64,000 nucleotides of DNA, taken from contig CM045733.1 of NCBI GenBank assembly GCA_024760905.1, positions 34,587,501 through 34,651,500 of the forward strand, read 5' to 3'. The stretch is from Plotosus lineatus. Its lineage: Eukaryota > Chordata > Actinopteri > Siluriformes > Plotosidae. This document shows, piece after piece, positions 49,396 through 58,857 of the stretch; position 1 is the stretch's first letter; the number at the start of each line of letters is the position of its first letter. Made by a program: the position numbers and the translations under genes. The notes beneath the pieces are model-generated. The model did not search any database and had not been told where the DNA came from. It was given only the letters and a program-made list of their open reading frames with translations.

Positions 49396-49689
49396 TTACA
49401 AATCTGTTCCAGAGTTAGTTCCTGGTCCTACTTTTTTATCTGCCTCTGGTTTTTCCAAATGCAAAGCCCATGTGTGGACGGACCCTCAATGCTCTCGACC
49501 AGCTCACAGGTCCAAGACCTTGGATGTGACCAGGTGAAGGTGTTTTTAACCGTGCACCTTGCTGTACAATGCAAGTGGCCAAATTTAAGTTTGTGGTAGA
49601 GAAATACAGCTTCCAGCATGTGTGGCAAAAATGAGGCAAGTACCATGTAATGTGACACAAATGTGTTCTATTGGACTTCAATTAAGCAG

Positions 49690-49728
49690 CAGGCAGTGGT
49701 GGACCAGTGGTAGGGTGCTGGATTACAG
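49690..49728 (+). mobile_element. SINE1 head fragment
   Basis: GGCAGTGGTGGACCAGTGGT and 'agggtgctggatta' match the first 40 bases of the SINE1 head only. The rest of the region to 49920 is unclassified. Confidence 0.55.
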
Positions 49729-49921
49729 TACAGAACTTTTCATAGTCCAATAATTTCCTGCCAAAGACATTATTAGTTTCACCAACCTGCATGGATTGTT
49801 GGCGAGTTGTTTATGTGATAAACAAAAAATTAATGTTGCTATTTCTAGACCCAGATTAATATTCAGTCAGTGGGTTGGTTGTTTAGGCAATCAGGATTGG
49901 GTTAAATAAATTGTGGCATTT

Positions 49922-50388
49922 AGAAGAAAAGTGTACAAGATGGTGTTGAGGCCAGCGATGTTGTATGGTTTAGAAACAGTGGCCCTGGGGAAAAGACAGG
50001 AGGCAGAGCTGGAGGTAGCAGAGATGAAAATGTTGAGGTTCTCTTTGGGAGTAACGAGGATGGATAGGATCAGGAATGAGTACATCAGAGGGACAGCACA
50101 TGTAAGATGTTTTGGAGACAAAGTCAGAGAGGCTAGATTGAGATGGTTTGGACATGTATAGAGGAGGGATACGGAGTATATTGGTAGTAGGATGCTGAGG
50201 TTGGAACTACCAGGCAGAAGGCCCGGAGGAAGACCAAAGAGACGATTCATGGATGTGGTGAAGCAGGACATGAAGGCAGTTGGTGTATGAGAAGAAGATG
50301 CAGAGGATAGGGTGAGATGGAGGCAGATGATTCGCTGTGGCGACCCCTGAAGGGAACAGCCGAAAGGAAAAGAAGAGAAGAAGAATTT
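49922..50388 (+). mobile_element. RTE LINE 3' fragment, copy 5
   Basis: The frame at 49913-50161 encodes KVYKMVLRPAMLYGLETVAL and RWFGHV, then a stop (TAG for the GHVQ glutamine). It ends GATTCGCTGTGGCGACCCCT, GAAGGGAACAGCCGAAAG, and GAAGAGAAGAAG. Confidence 0.9.
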
Positions 50389-50407
50389 ACCAATAAAGAC
50401 TGTTCAC

Positions 50408-50732
50408 CAAAGTGGTGGCCCAGTGAAAATGTGTTAGATTAATGATACAAAAGTTGGGGGTTCAAGCCCCACTGTCAATGGTTTGTCACTAATGTCCCCT
50501 AGGCAGCTAACTGGATTATCAAAGGTTGGCCATGTCCCTCACTGTCTGTGGTGAGATGCATGTATAAAGAACCGTTGTTGACTTTCTTCAAGAATAAGCT
50601 GTGTAGCAGTCAGTGTGTTACTGCCCTGCAATGGCCCCACTTTGCTCTTACCCAGAATTGGTTAAGATGGGTGGGTGCCAGCCACTTTGCAACCATAATT
50701 AGGTTTAAGGGGTTCAGAAAATGAATGAAGAA
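50408..50732 (+). mobile_element. SINE1, full length, tail T2 (old)
   Basis: Diverged head with GGTTCAAGCCCC, body 'gcagctaactggattatcaaagg', and T2 ending 'ataattaggtttaaggggtt'. One of the oldest SINE1 copies here, so the T2 combination is not recent. Confidence 0.82.
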
Positions 50733-51192
50733 ATAGTTAAGCAGGGATAAAAGTACAGCTTTTACTTTGACCTAACTGCAAGGTATATCATTTGAGAAAC
50801 ATTTTTGGTGTGTGAACTATTCTATTTGTTTCAAGTTGTTCTGCCTGTTTTTCCTGATGTCTTGTTTTCTTTTAAAGTGCAGCCAAAAAGGAACCTTTTG
50901 ATATTTAGCTTTATGCTTTTTGGAGTTTGATAAGAACTTTTTTTTCAATTCTGCATTTGCATCTTGTGTCCTTATCATAATTACCTTGGCACTAGTGAGA
51001 CTGATTTATTGATATATCATGTATAAAAATAAATGAATAAATACATTTATATTTCACATTTAATATATAGCAACACAGGGAAAGAATTATAAAGTAACAA
51101 TATAAACCCAACTATGTAAATTTAATTCATACAGTATCTGAAAAAGCACTTGTGTAAATTATAAATGCAATAACTCACCATATATATAAGAA
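50733..51192. other. Unannotated AT-rich stretch
   Basis: No gene or repeat recognised. Confidence 0.5.
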
Positions 51193-52021
51193 TACCGTAC
51201 ACGATGTAATAAGTGCCCTGATCCAATAAGCCCCCCCCCCCCCCCCACACACACACACACACACAAATGTTTTTGCTATTACGTCTAATAACCGCCCATG
51301 TGTACTGGGAGCAAAATCGTAGATCAAGCTTACAAATTTTATTCAATCAGTCTCTGTAACTGTAAAATGAGGCGTTCACTGCGTGTAAAAGCGAGCTTAC
51401 ACGGTATTTCAAGACCCCCTGTCACTGGGGAATGTCTATAATGTTCATCAGTAACAACACATTTGATTGTTCCGCTGTGCTTTAAAAAAACAAGAAAATA
51501 TTTTGCTGTTTTCTCTTGGTAAATATTCCAACAACCGATGAACCATTAGAAACTGTTACAGCAAAATTATGGGATGCTCTGAATGAATGGAGCGATGAGC
51601 CACATATGGACCTATCAGAAAGTGATGACTAGGATTTTTCACCCAATTCTCCTGCTCATTAACTTCATACATTTAAAGATGTTCCTGGCCATGTGCTTTT
51701 GTTTACATTCATGTTGATTGGCTCGATTTTACTTCCTGTTGTTTAAAGGAACAGCACCCCAAGGGAAAAGTAAGAGGTCTTTGAAAAAAAAAATGCTGTT
51801 TTCTGTTTATTTTCAGCTTTCATGTAAGTAATTTGGTTGATACCCCAAAATGAATAATACAAATACCAGTAAAACTCTTTCATTGTTCTGTTATTATTCG
51901 TGTTTTAGACCCTGATGGTAATAAGCACTTACAGTTCCACTCAACTGGTAATTATTTTAATAAGCGCCCACCCACTCCGATTTTTAAAGCGTCCTGGGCA
52001 CTTATTACACCAAATATGGTA
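51193..52021 (+). mobile_element. Tigger/pogo-like family C element, uninterrupted copy
   Basis: Left ACCGTACACGATGTAATAAG; right, on the minus strand, ACCATATTTGGTGTAATAAG; both continue TGCCC. It aligns with 1947-4131 throughout, apart from the nested family B insert that it lacks. A C run and (CA)n at 51230-51264 are private. It carries the same transposase tail with an extra TAG. Confidence 0.78.
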
Positions 52022-52085
52022 ATTAAAATATTTATAGACATTTTATGCATTTCAATATTTATGTTCTCTTATTCAATCAGCCTAT

Positions 52086-52395
52086 GGGCAGTGGTGGCCT
52101 GAGGGGGAAAGGTGCTGGATTGCTGAGCCTAAAGTTGGGGGTTCGAGTCCCACTCTCCACAAAGTTGTCACTGTCCCCCCCAGTGCAGCTAACTGGGTTA
52201 TGAAAGGCCGGCCATGCCTCTCACTGTCTATGGTGAGAAACATGTAAAAGAACCATTCCTGACTTTTTACAAAAGTAGCTGCATGGCCGTCAGTGTGATT
52301 CGGCCCCTGCTAAAGGGTTGTGTCAGGAAGGACATCTGACGTAAAAACCTATACCAAATCAAACATGCGAATCAGATGATTTGCTGTGGTAGCAA
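52086..52395 (+). mobile_element. SINE1, full length, tail T1
   Basis: Head GGGCAGTGGTGGCCTGAGGG, B box GGTTCGAGTCC, body, and T1 (GTCAGGAAGGACATCTGACG ... GATGATTTGCTGTGGTAGC). The final GAAGGG...AAAGCC part is missing. Confidence 0.88.
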
Positions 52396-53002
52396 TTTTA
52401 TGCATTTTTTTTCTTAAAAGAGTACGTTATCAGCTGTGCCCTCCCTCAAACCCTGGAGGATAGAAATCTACTGGGTTTTTTCTGTTGCTGCTCCAACCAA
52501 CATTATTGGAGCAACAGAGTACATGTATGTGCACATTAAGTGCATGAATCCAATGCACAGACGCTCCCCGACTTACGTTTTTAATTGGTTCCGGACAACC
52601 GAACGCAAGTTGAAAGTGAACGTAAGTTGTTACAGTGTGACGTATGACGCTCATACAGTACTATACATCCACAAATACCATTACCGTGTTTCATAAAACA
52701 CCAATAAATCAATTATTATAAACATAACACTAAAATAATATCAAATATATCAAATAATATCAAATTAATTTCAAACAAATTAAATTCAAGCAAAATAATT
52801 TCAAATTGATAAATTTTAATCAAATTCACTCATCAAATATCAAATACAGTATCAAATATAGCCTTTAACATTCTCTATGATGCGATCTTTCTGCTTGTAA
52901 ATGGTTCCGATGGTCGACGGATGGTCACTTTACATGAAGATAAGCTGAATCACATGACATGAAGCTGAGCCAACTCACTTTACATGAAGCTTAAAACAGC
53001 CA

Positions 53003-53230
53003 CCCCCAGTGCAGCTGACTGGTTTCTCAAAGGCGGGCCATGTCTCTCACTGTCTATGGTGAGAGGCGTGTAAAAGAACCATTGCTGACTTTCGTAAAGA
53101 GTAGGCTGCAAAGCCGTTAGCGTGTTTCTACGCCCTGGTGAGGGATAGGCGCCGCCAGGACAAAATCAGCCCAAGTTTCGCCATGAAGGCGCCCCGACAT
53201 CCCCCGGATGTTAAGGGATAAGTGAAGAAG
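53003..53230 (+). mobile_element. SINE1 headless copy, tail T3
   Basis: An exact 10-bp target duplication AAAACAGCCA (52993-53002 and 53231-53240). It starts at CCCCCAGTGCAGCT. After 'agcgtgtttct' the tail is neither T1 nor T2: GCCCTGGTGAGGGATAGGCG, 'aaatcagcccaagtttcgcc', 'gcgccccgacatcccccgg', GTTAAGGGATAAGTGAAGAAG. T3 ends like a LINE 3' end with a GAAG repeat. Confidence 0.92.
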
Positions 53231-53602
53231 AAAACAGCCAATGAACGCTTACAATATATGAGACGCTCAGTACCGAAAGTAGTGCACTTGCTTAAAGTAG
53301 TTTACTTGCTTGAGACAAAGCACGGGTTATACGGACTTCCAGTCTTTCAAGTGAGCGAGGGCTTCGTTGAACTCGTTTAGTACTCAGCCTGCACTGATGT
53401 GAATCACTAGCAGAGCATAGAGTTCTCTTTTTCTGGATTCGGGTTTTCATTCATATTATCAACTCTCTTTACGTAACCGAGTATGAATGGTAGATTGCGC
53501 CGATCCGAGCAGATAGTTAATTCATCTCTGTGTATGAGACTTGCATCCATGCTAGTAGGCTTACGCTTCTTCTTCTTCTTCTTTTCCTTTCGGCTGCTCC
53601 CT

Positions 53603-54964
53603 TCAGGGGTCGCCACAGCAAATCATCCGCCTCCATCTCACCCTGTCCTCTGCATCTTCTTTTTTGGCTCCAACGACCTTCATGTCTTCCTTCACCACAT
53701 CCATAAATCTCTTCTTTGGTCTTCCTCTAGGCCTTCTGCCTGGTAGTTCAAACCTCAGCATCCTACTGCCAATATACTCACTATCTCTCCTCTGTACTTG
53801 TCCAAACCATCTCAATCTAGCCTCTATGACTTGGTCTCCAAAACATCTTACATGGGCTGTCCCTCTGATATACTCATTTCTGATCCTATCCATCCTCGTT
53901 ACTCCCAGAGAGAACCTCAACATTTTCATCTCCGCTACCTCCAGCTCTGCCTCCTGCCTTTTCCTCAGCGCCACTGTTTCTAAACCATACAACATCGCTG
54001 GCCTCACCACCGTCTTGTACACTTTTCCTTTCATTCTTGCTGACACTCTCCTATCGCACATCACACCGGACACTTTTCTCCAACCATTCCAGCCTGCCTG
54101 CACATGCTTCTTCACCTCTTTTCCACACTCTCCATTGCTCTGGATTGTTGAGCCGAAGTACTTAAAATCCTCCACCTTCGTTATCTCTGTTCCCTGTAAC
54201 ATCACCATTCCTCCTGGGTCCTTCTCATTCACACACATGTATTCTGATTTTCTGAGGCTAACCTTCATTCCCCTCCTTTCCAGGGCATACCTCCACCTCT
54301 CCAGATTTTCCTGCACTTGTTCTCTGCTCTCACTACAGATCACAATGTCATCTACAAACATCATAGTCCATGGAGATTCTTGTCTCACCTCGTCTGTCAG
54401 CCTGTCCATCGCCATAGCAAACAAGAAGGGGCTCAGAGCTGACCCTTGATGCAATCCCACCTCCACCTTGAATTTGTCGGTCACGCCGACAGCACACCTC
54501 ACCACGGTCTTACATCTCTCATACATGTCCTGCACCACTCTAACATACTTCTCTGCCACTCCAGACTTCCTCATGCAATACCACAGTTCTTCTCTTGGCA
54601 CCCTGTCATATGCTTTTTCCAGATCCACAAAAGCACAAGGCATTTCCCTCTGACCTCTGTACTTCTCAATTAACATCCTCAAAGGAAACACTGCATCTGT
54701 GGTGCTCTTTCTTGGCATGAAACCAAACTGTTGTTCACAAATACTGACCTCTGCCCTTAGTCTAGCTTCCACTATTCTTTCCCATAACTTCATCGTATGG
54801 CTCATCAACTTTATCCCTCTGTAGTTGCCGCAACTCTGCACGTCTCCCTTGTTCTTAAAAATGGGCACCAGCACACTTCTCCTCCACTCCTCCGGCATCT
54901 GCTCATTCTCTAGGACCTTGTTCTTGTCAGAAAATCTACTGCTACCTCTCCTAGACACTTCCAT
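53603..54964 (-). pseudogene. RTE LINE RT and C-terminal region, copy 6 (longest open frame)
   Basis: A 453-residue frame on the minus strand, the least damaged RT here. In order: PIFKNKGDVQSCGNYRGIKL, FGFMPRKSTTDAVF, DLEKAYDRVPREELWY (first catalytic Asp), HQGSALSPFLFAMAMDRLTD, then MMFVDDIVICSES where related copies read FADD (GTA for GCA, 54347-54358). The C-terminal block with RWFGQVQRRDSEYIG and a final CGDP follow. The upstream frame 54910-55581 holds the linker and GPDDIPVEVWK; the shift between the two is near 54915. The first methionine is not a real start. Confidence 0.92.
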
Positions 54965-55540
54965 ACCTCCACAGGGATATCATCAGGACCAACTTCCTTT
55001 CCATTCTTCATCCTCTTCAATGCCCTCCTCAATTCACCTTTACTAATCTTTGCTACATCCTGCTCCTCAATGGTCACCTCTTGTACTCTTTTCTCTCTCT
55101 CATTTTCCTCATTCATCAGCTCTTCAAAGTGTTCTTTCCATCTTCCCAGCACACTTCTGTCATCAGTCAATACATTTCCCTCTCTGTCCTTTATCAATCT
55201 AACTTGCTGCACATCCTTCCCATCTCTATCTCGTTGCTCTGCCAACCTGTATAGATCATTTTCTCCCTCCTTACTGTCCAACCTATCATACAAGTCATCA
55301 TACGCCCTCTGTTTGGCCTTAGCCACTGCTACTTTCGCCTTACACTGTGTCTCCCTGTACTCCTGTTTACTCTCTTCGGTCCTCTCAATGTCCCACATCT
55401 TCTTAGCTAACCTCTTCCTTTGTACAGACTCCTGCACTTCCTCATTCCACCACCAAGTCTCCTTATCTACTTTCCTTCCGGAGGACACACCAAGTACTCT
55501 CCTACCTGTGTCCCTGATCACATTTGCTGTGGTTGTCCAG

Positions 55541-56029
55541 TCATTTGGAAGCACTTCCTGGCCACCCAAAGCCTGTTTCAACTCCTCTTTGAAGAGAACA
55601 CGACACTTCCTTTTTCAGCTTCCACCACTTTGTCTTCTGCTCTGCCTTTGCCTTCTTCACCTTTCTCACCATCAGCGTCATCCTGCATACCACCATCCTA
55701 TGCTGTTTGGCAACACTCTCACCCACTACTACTTTGCAGTCACTGACTTACTTCAAATTACATCGCCTACACAAGATGTAGTCTACCTGTGTGCTCCTAC
55801 CTCCGCTTTTATAAGTCACCCTATGCTCCTGTTTCTTCTGGAAGAAAGTATTTACCACAGCCATTTCCATCCTTTTTGCAAAATCGATCAACATCTGTCC
55901 TTCTGTGTTCCTGTCCTGGATACCAAACCTGCCCATCACTTCCTCGTCCCCTCTATTGCCTGCACCAACATGTCCATTGAAGTCTGCACCAATGACCACT
56001 CTTTCAATTCTGGGGGTACTCTGCATCAC
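55541..56029 (-). pseudogene. RTE LINE endonuclease C-terminal half, copy 6
   Basis: The 55748-56029 frame has VVIGADFNGHVGAGNRGDEE (the D-x-N catalytic block) and RSTQVDYILCRRCNLK (the D-Y block near the end). The catalytic Glu block upstream is absent by truncation. The 55541-55726 frame continues into the linker after a stop. Confidence 0.88.
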
Positions 56030-56588
56030 TTCATCTAAGAATGTTGTTAGTGCTTATGCCCCACAGGCAGGATATGAGCTAAAAGAGCTAAAAGCTTCTT
56101 ACCAACCATATTTGCTTCGAGTTACAAAAGTCCGCAAAACAGTGTCAACACAAAGATCACAGAGACGACGTCTTAACACAAGAGTAACACGCTATATAAC
56201 TGATATATATATAAAACGATATATATATATATATATGTCTCTCATATATATAACTGAACTAGGAAGAAGGATGGGCACGTTCAGTCTGTCATTTGTAAAC
56301 AATGGACGCAGCATCATTATGTCATTGCGTCATTACATCAGCGTACTACGTAGGTACGTCTAAACTCAAAATTTTACTTTTTTTTTAACCCCCCCCCAAA
56401 AAAAAACATAAAAGCAAAAAAATGTAAAATGGATGAATGTAAGTCTGCAGATTTTTCTCATGAATTTGCTTCAGAAAAAGTTTAAGATGAACGAAGCCCA
56501 TTGTTTTTAAAAATATGCTGATTTTGCTTAAAATTCATTTTTTGGGGGGAGGGGGGGTATTATTAATTCACTGCACACTTTTTAGACA

Positions 56589-56945
56589 GTGTGGCAGTGG
56601 TGGTCTAGTGGTATAGGGTGCTGGATCGCTGATCCAAAGTTTGGGGATTCGAGTCCCACTCTCCACAACGTTGTCACTGTCCCCCCTAGTGCAGCAAACT
56701 GGGTTCTCAAAAGGCAGGCCATGTCTCTCACTGTCTATGGTGAGAGGCATGTAAAAGAACCATTGCTGACTTTCGTAAAGAGTAGGCTGCAAAGTCATCA
56801 GCGTGTTTCTGTCCCTTGCTAAAAAGGGTTGTGACAGGAAGGGCATCCGATGTAAAAACCTCTGCCAAATCAAAATGTGCGAATCAGATGATTCGTTGTG
56901 GCGACTCCCGAGTAAAAGGGAAAAAGCCGAAAGGAAGACAGACCG
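56589..56945 (+). mobile_element. SINE1, full length, tail T1
   Basis: An exact 12-bp target duplication ACTTTTTAGACA (56577-56588 and 56946-56957). The A box, B box GATTCGAGTCC, body and T1 are all present, ending AAAAAGCCGAAAGGAAGACA. Confidence 0.95.
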
Positions 56946-57043
56946 ACTTTTTAGACACAAGACACTGAAGTGAAAGTCAGAGTCAAGTCCTGAGCTTTCT
57001 TTGACTGTGATGAGTCAAAAGTTGGCAAATTTTTGACTCAGAT

Positions 57044-57172
57044 TTGGATGTGGTGAAGGGAGACATGAAGGTCGTTGGAGTCAGAAAAGAAGATGCGGAG
57101 GACAGGGTGAGGTGGAGGCGGATGATTTGCTGTGGCGACCCCTGAAGGGAGCAGCCGAAAGTAAAAGAAGAA
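57044..57172 (+). mobile_element. RTE LINE 3' tail, copy 7
   Basis: Only the last about 130 bp: 'gatgtggtgaagggagacatg', GATGATTTGCTGTGGCGACC, 'gaagggagcagccgaaag', AAGAAGAAG. It is an extreme 5' truncation. Confidence 0.88.
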
Positions 57173-57829
57173 GATTCAAATCAAGCCAAGTCATGGGACA
57201 TCAGCCCACACAGTTATTAAATTTAATCATATAATTTCATCATCAGAGAACTCATGGTATTGCAGCACTGTGATCTCATAACAAGCAAGTTGTAAATCTA
57301 TGTCTTGTAGTTAGTTGACTGGAGACTTTCTCTCTGGGATTGGTATGTTCCTGCATGGTCTTCTTTCTACAGTGCAAAAACATGCAGATACAGTATGAGC
57401 TGTGTCTTTAATTTCATATAAATTTACTACATTTTTCTATTAATGGTGTATATTAAAGCACAAAATATTTTGATGTACATCATGACAGAAATAAGGAACT
57501 TCTGTAAAACTCCTTTCAAGTATACATCCAGTATTGTAAAACATAGGCACTCCTTCTTCGACGTCTTCGTCACTTCGTCAGGCAGTTACCGCGATTGAGA
57601 TTATTGCGGATATACACAAGGATTTACGGTATCCCCCGCGCCTGAGGAGGGAAGCCTTCAACACTAGAGATGCTTATAGATTGTTATATTCTTATTACGC
57701 AGAACATATTTTAAGGTTATATACAAAGCCCCTGTAAACCGGATGGGCGTGTGATACTGTAAAATCGAGCTCAGGAGTAGCACGTTACATAAAGGTTAGT
57801 AAATCCTTCTTAAAAAACGAGGGTCACGG
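57173..57829. other. Unannotated stretch, CpG content rising
   Basis: No repeat was identified. From about 57560 the number of CpG dinucleotides increases ('cgacgtcttcgtcacttcg', 'cccccgcgcctgagg'). Confidence 0.4.
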
Positions 57830-58010
57830 GTTCGAGTGCCGGGTTCCTGTGTGAAATTCGCATGTTCTCACTGTGTTTGTTTGGGTTTCTTCCGGCCGGG
57901 TGTCCTGGTTTCTTCCTAAAATCCAAAGACATGCACATTAGGCTAATTATTTGTTCTAAATTGTCCCTAGGAGTGAGTGAATGGTTGTTTCCCCGCGAAC
58001 CTACTCGAAA
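57830..58010 (+). mobile_element. SINE3 fragment
   Basis: B box GGTTCGAGTGCC, 'aattcgcatgttctcac', 'aatccaaagacatgcaca', 'attgtccctaggagtgagtg'. It lacks the start of the head and the T2-type tail. Confidence 0.72.
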
Positions 58011-58084
58011 TAAGCAGTTCCGCAAAATAATGAAAAAAAAAAAAACCTCGAAGAAACGGCGTACTTTATTATTTTTTCCCACTT

Positions 58085-58235
58085 GTACTCATACAAACCC
58101 GCCTCTTCCTCAGGATTGGTCAGTTAGTGTGTCACATGGCAGTCTCCAGCCAATCCTAAACTGTTCAAACCCAGTATTGTTGAGCGATTACTGAAGGAGG
58201 AGGCGGGGTCTGACGTAATAGGGGTGGTAAATGGA
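58085..58235 (+). promoter_or_regulatory. Candidate host promoter
   Basis: Within 110 bp there are an inverted CCAAT box (ATTGGT, 58115-58120), an E-box-like TCACATG (58132-58138), a forward CCAAT (58150-58154), a GC box GGCGGGG (58202-58208) and a CRE-like TGACGTAA (58211-58218). The spacing suits a TATA-less vertebrate promoter reading right. Sequence to about 58360 could be a first exon, with a weak donor CTGAG/GTCTGT near 58360. No coding sequence supports it, and the CRE-like site resembles the family C terminus, so part may be transposon-derived. Confidence 0.35.
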
Positions 58236-58857
58236 ATAGCTGTGAAGTGAAACGTCTTTTATCGACTCGGATGTGATGTGTGTTGTTTTGATAGTTTCGA
58301 AAAGAAGGCAACATTGTGAGGAACTACAGGTTTTGAGACGTGAGGACCGGAGCAAGCTGAGGTCTGTTTTCTTTGGTTGAATGCTCATATTTGTGTTCAG
58401 GAGTTATTCTCACAGTAATAAGTTTTCATAGCTTGTTTATTATGAAAAGAAGTCTTCTCTATTTTACCATCCTGTAAAATTAAAGGTTTTCATTTATTCT
58501 ACACAGGTATGGGTCACTAATTACGGTAATTGTAGTTTTGTAGTGATTCTCGACATCTGCTGTTAAAAGTTGGTTTATGTTTGACAGCACGAAAACTTTC
58601 ACTGTTATTTAGGTGTAAACATGGTTTACAGTACAGACAGGATGTATTAATTCTGACACTTCTCTGATCTGATCATGAAGGGAAATGAAAGACGTGGCTC
58701 TTGCCTCCATATGTCATATGACGTGCTGCATGATTTTACTGTATCTAACCTTTCTACTGCGTAGTTTATGAGTTATATTATTACACTCTGAAACAATTGC
58801 GTGATCTTTCTACTACTACATTATACTATATGATCAGATTACATTCTGGCCCGGTTT
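58236..58857. other. Unannotated, possibly transcribed flank
   Basis: Non-repetitive sequence between the candidate promoter and the minisatellite. No coding frame of note. Confidence 0.4.

Larger units (their letters stand above)
53571..56093 (-). mobile_element. RTE LINE copy 6, antisense, with 5' inversion
   Basis: Inserted into the family B element between 'aggcttacgcttct' and 'agcttcttaccaaccat', with GCTTCT duplicated (53565-53570 and 56094-56099). The 3' end (left) is complete, with the TTCTTCTTCTTTTCCTTTCG tail complement. The last about 54 bp on the right (56040-56093) are in the opposite orientation to the rest. It is 5' truncated within the endonuclease. Confidence 0.94.
52558..56450 (-). 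mobile_element. Tigger-like family B element carrying SINE1 and LINE insertions
   Basis: The left terminus CAGACGCTCCCCGACTTACG starts at 52558; the right side contains the 5' leader (56100-56200) and ends in a decayed 'gatgaatgtaagtctg'. It is the same deletion derivative as 2600-3925: 53240-53570 matches 3350-3650 in reverse. Once the two inserts are removed it is about 1.1 kb. Confidence 0.78.

Noticed and set aside
53664..56038. Long plus-strand frames (261 and 322 codons)
   Set aside because: They are antisense to the RTE LINE RT and endonuclease, whose sense frames carry the conserved motifs.
58211..58218. The CRE-like TGACGTAA as firm proof of a promoter
   Set aside because: The family C terminus also reads CTGACGTAATA, so this 11-bp match may come from a transposon end or chance. 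It is kept only as one of several motifs.
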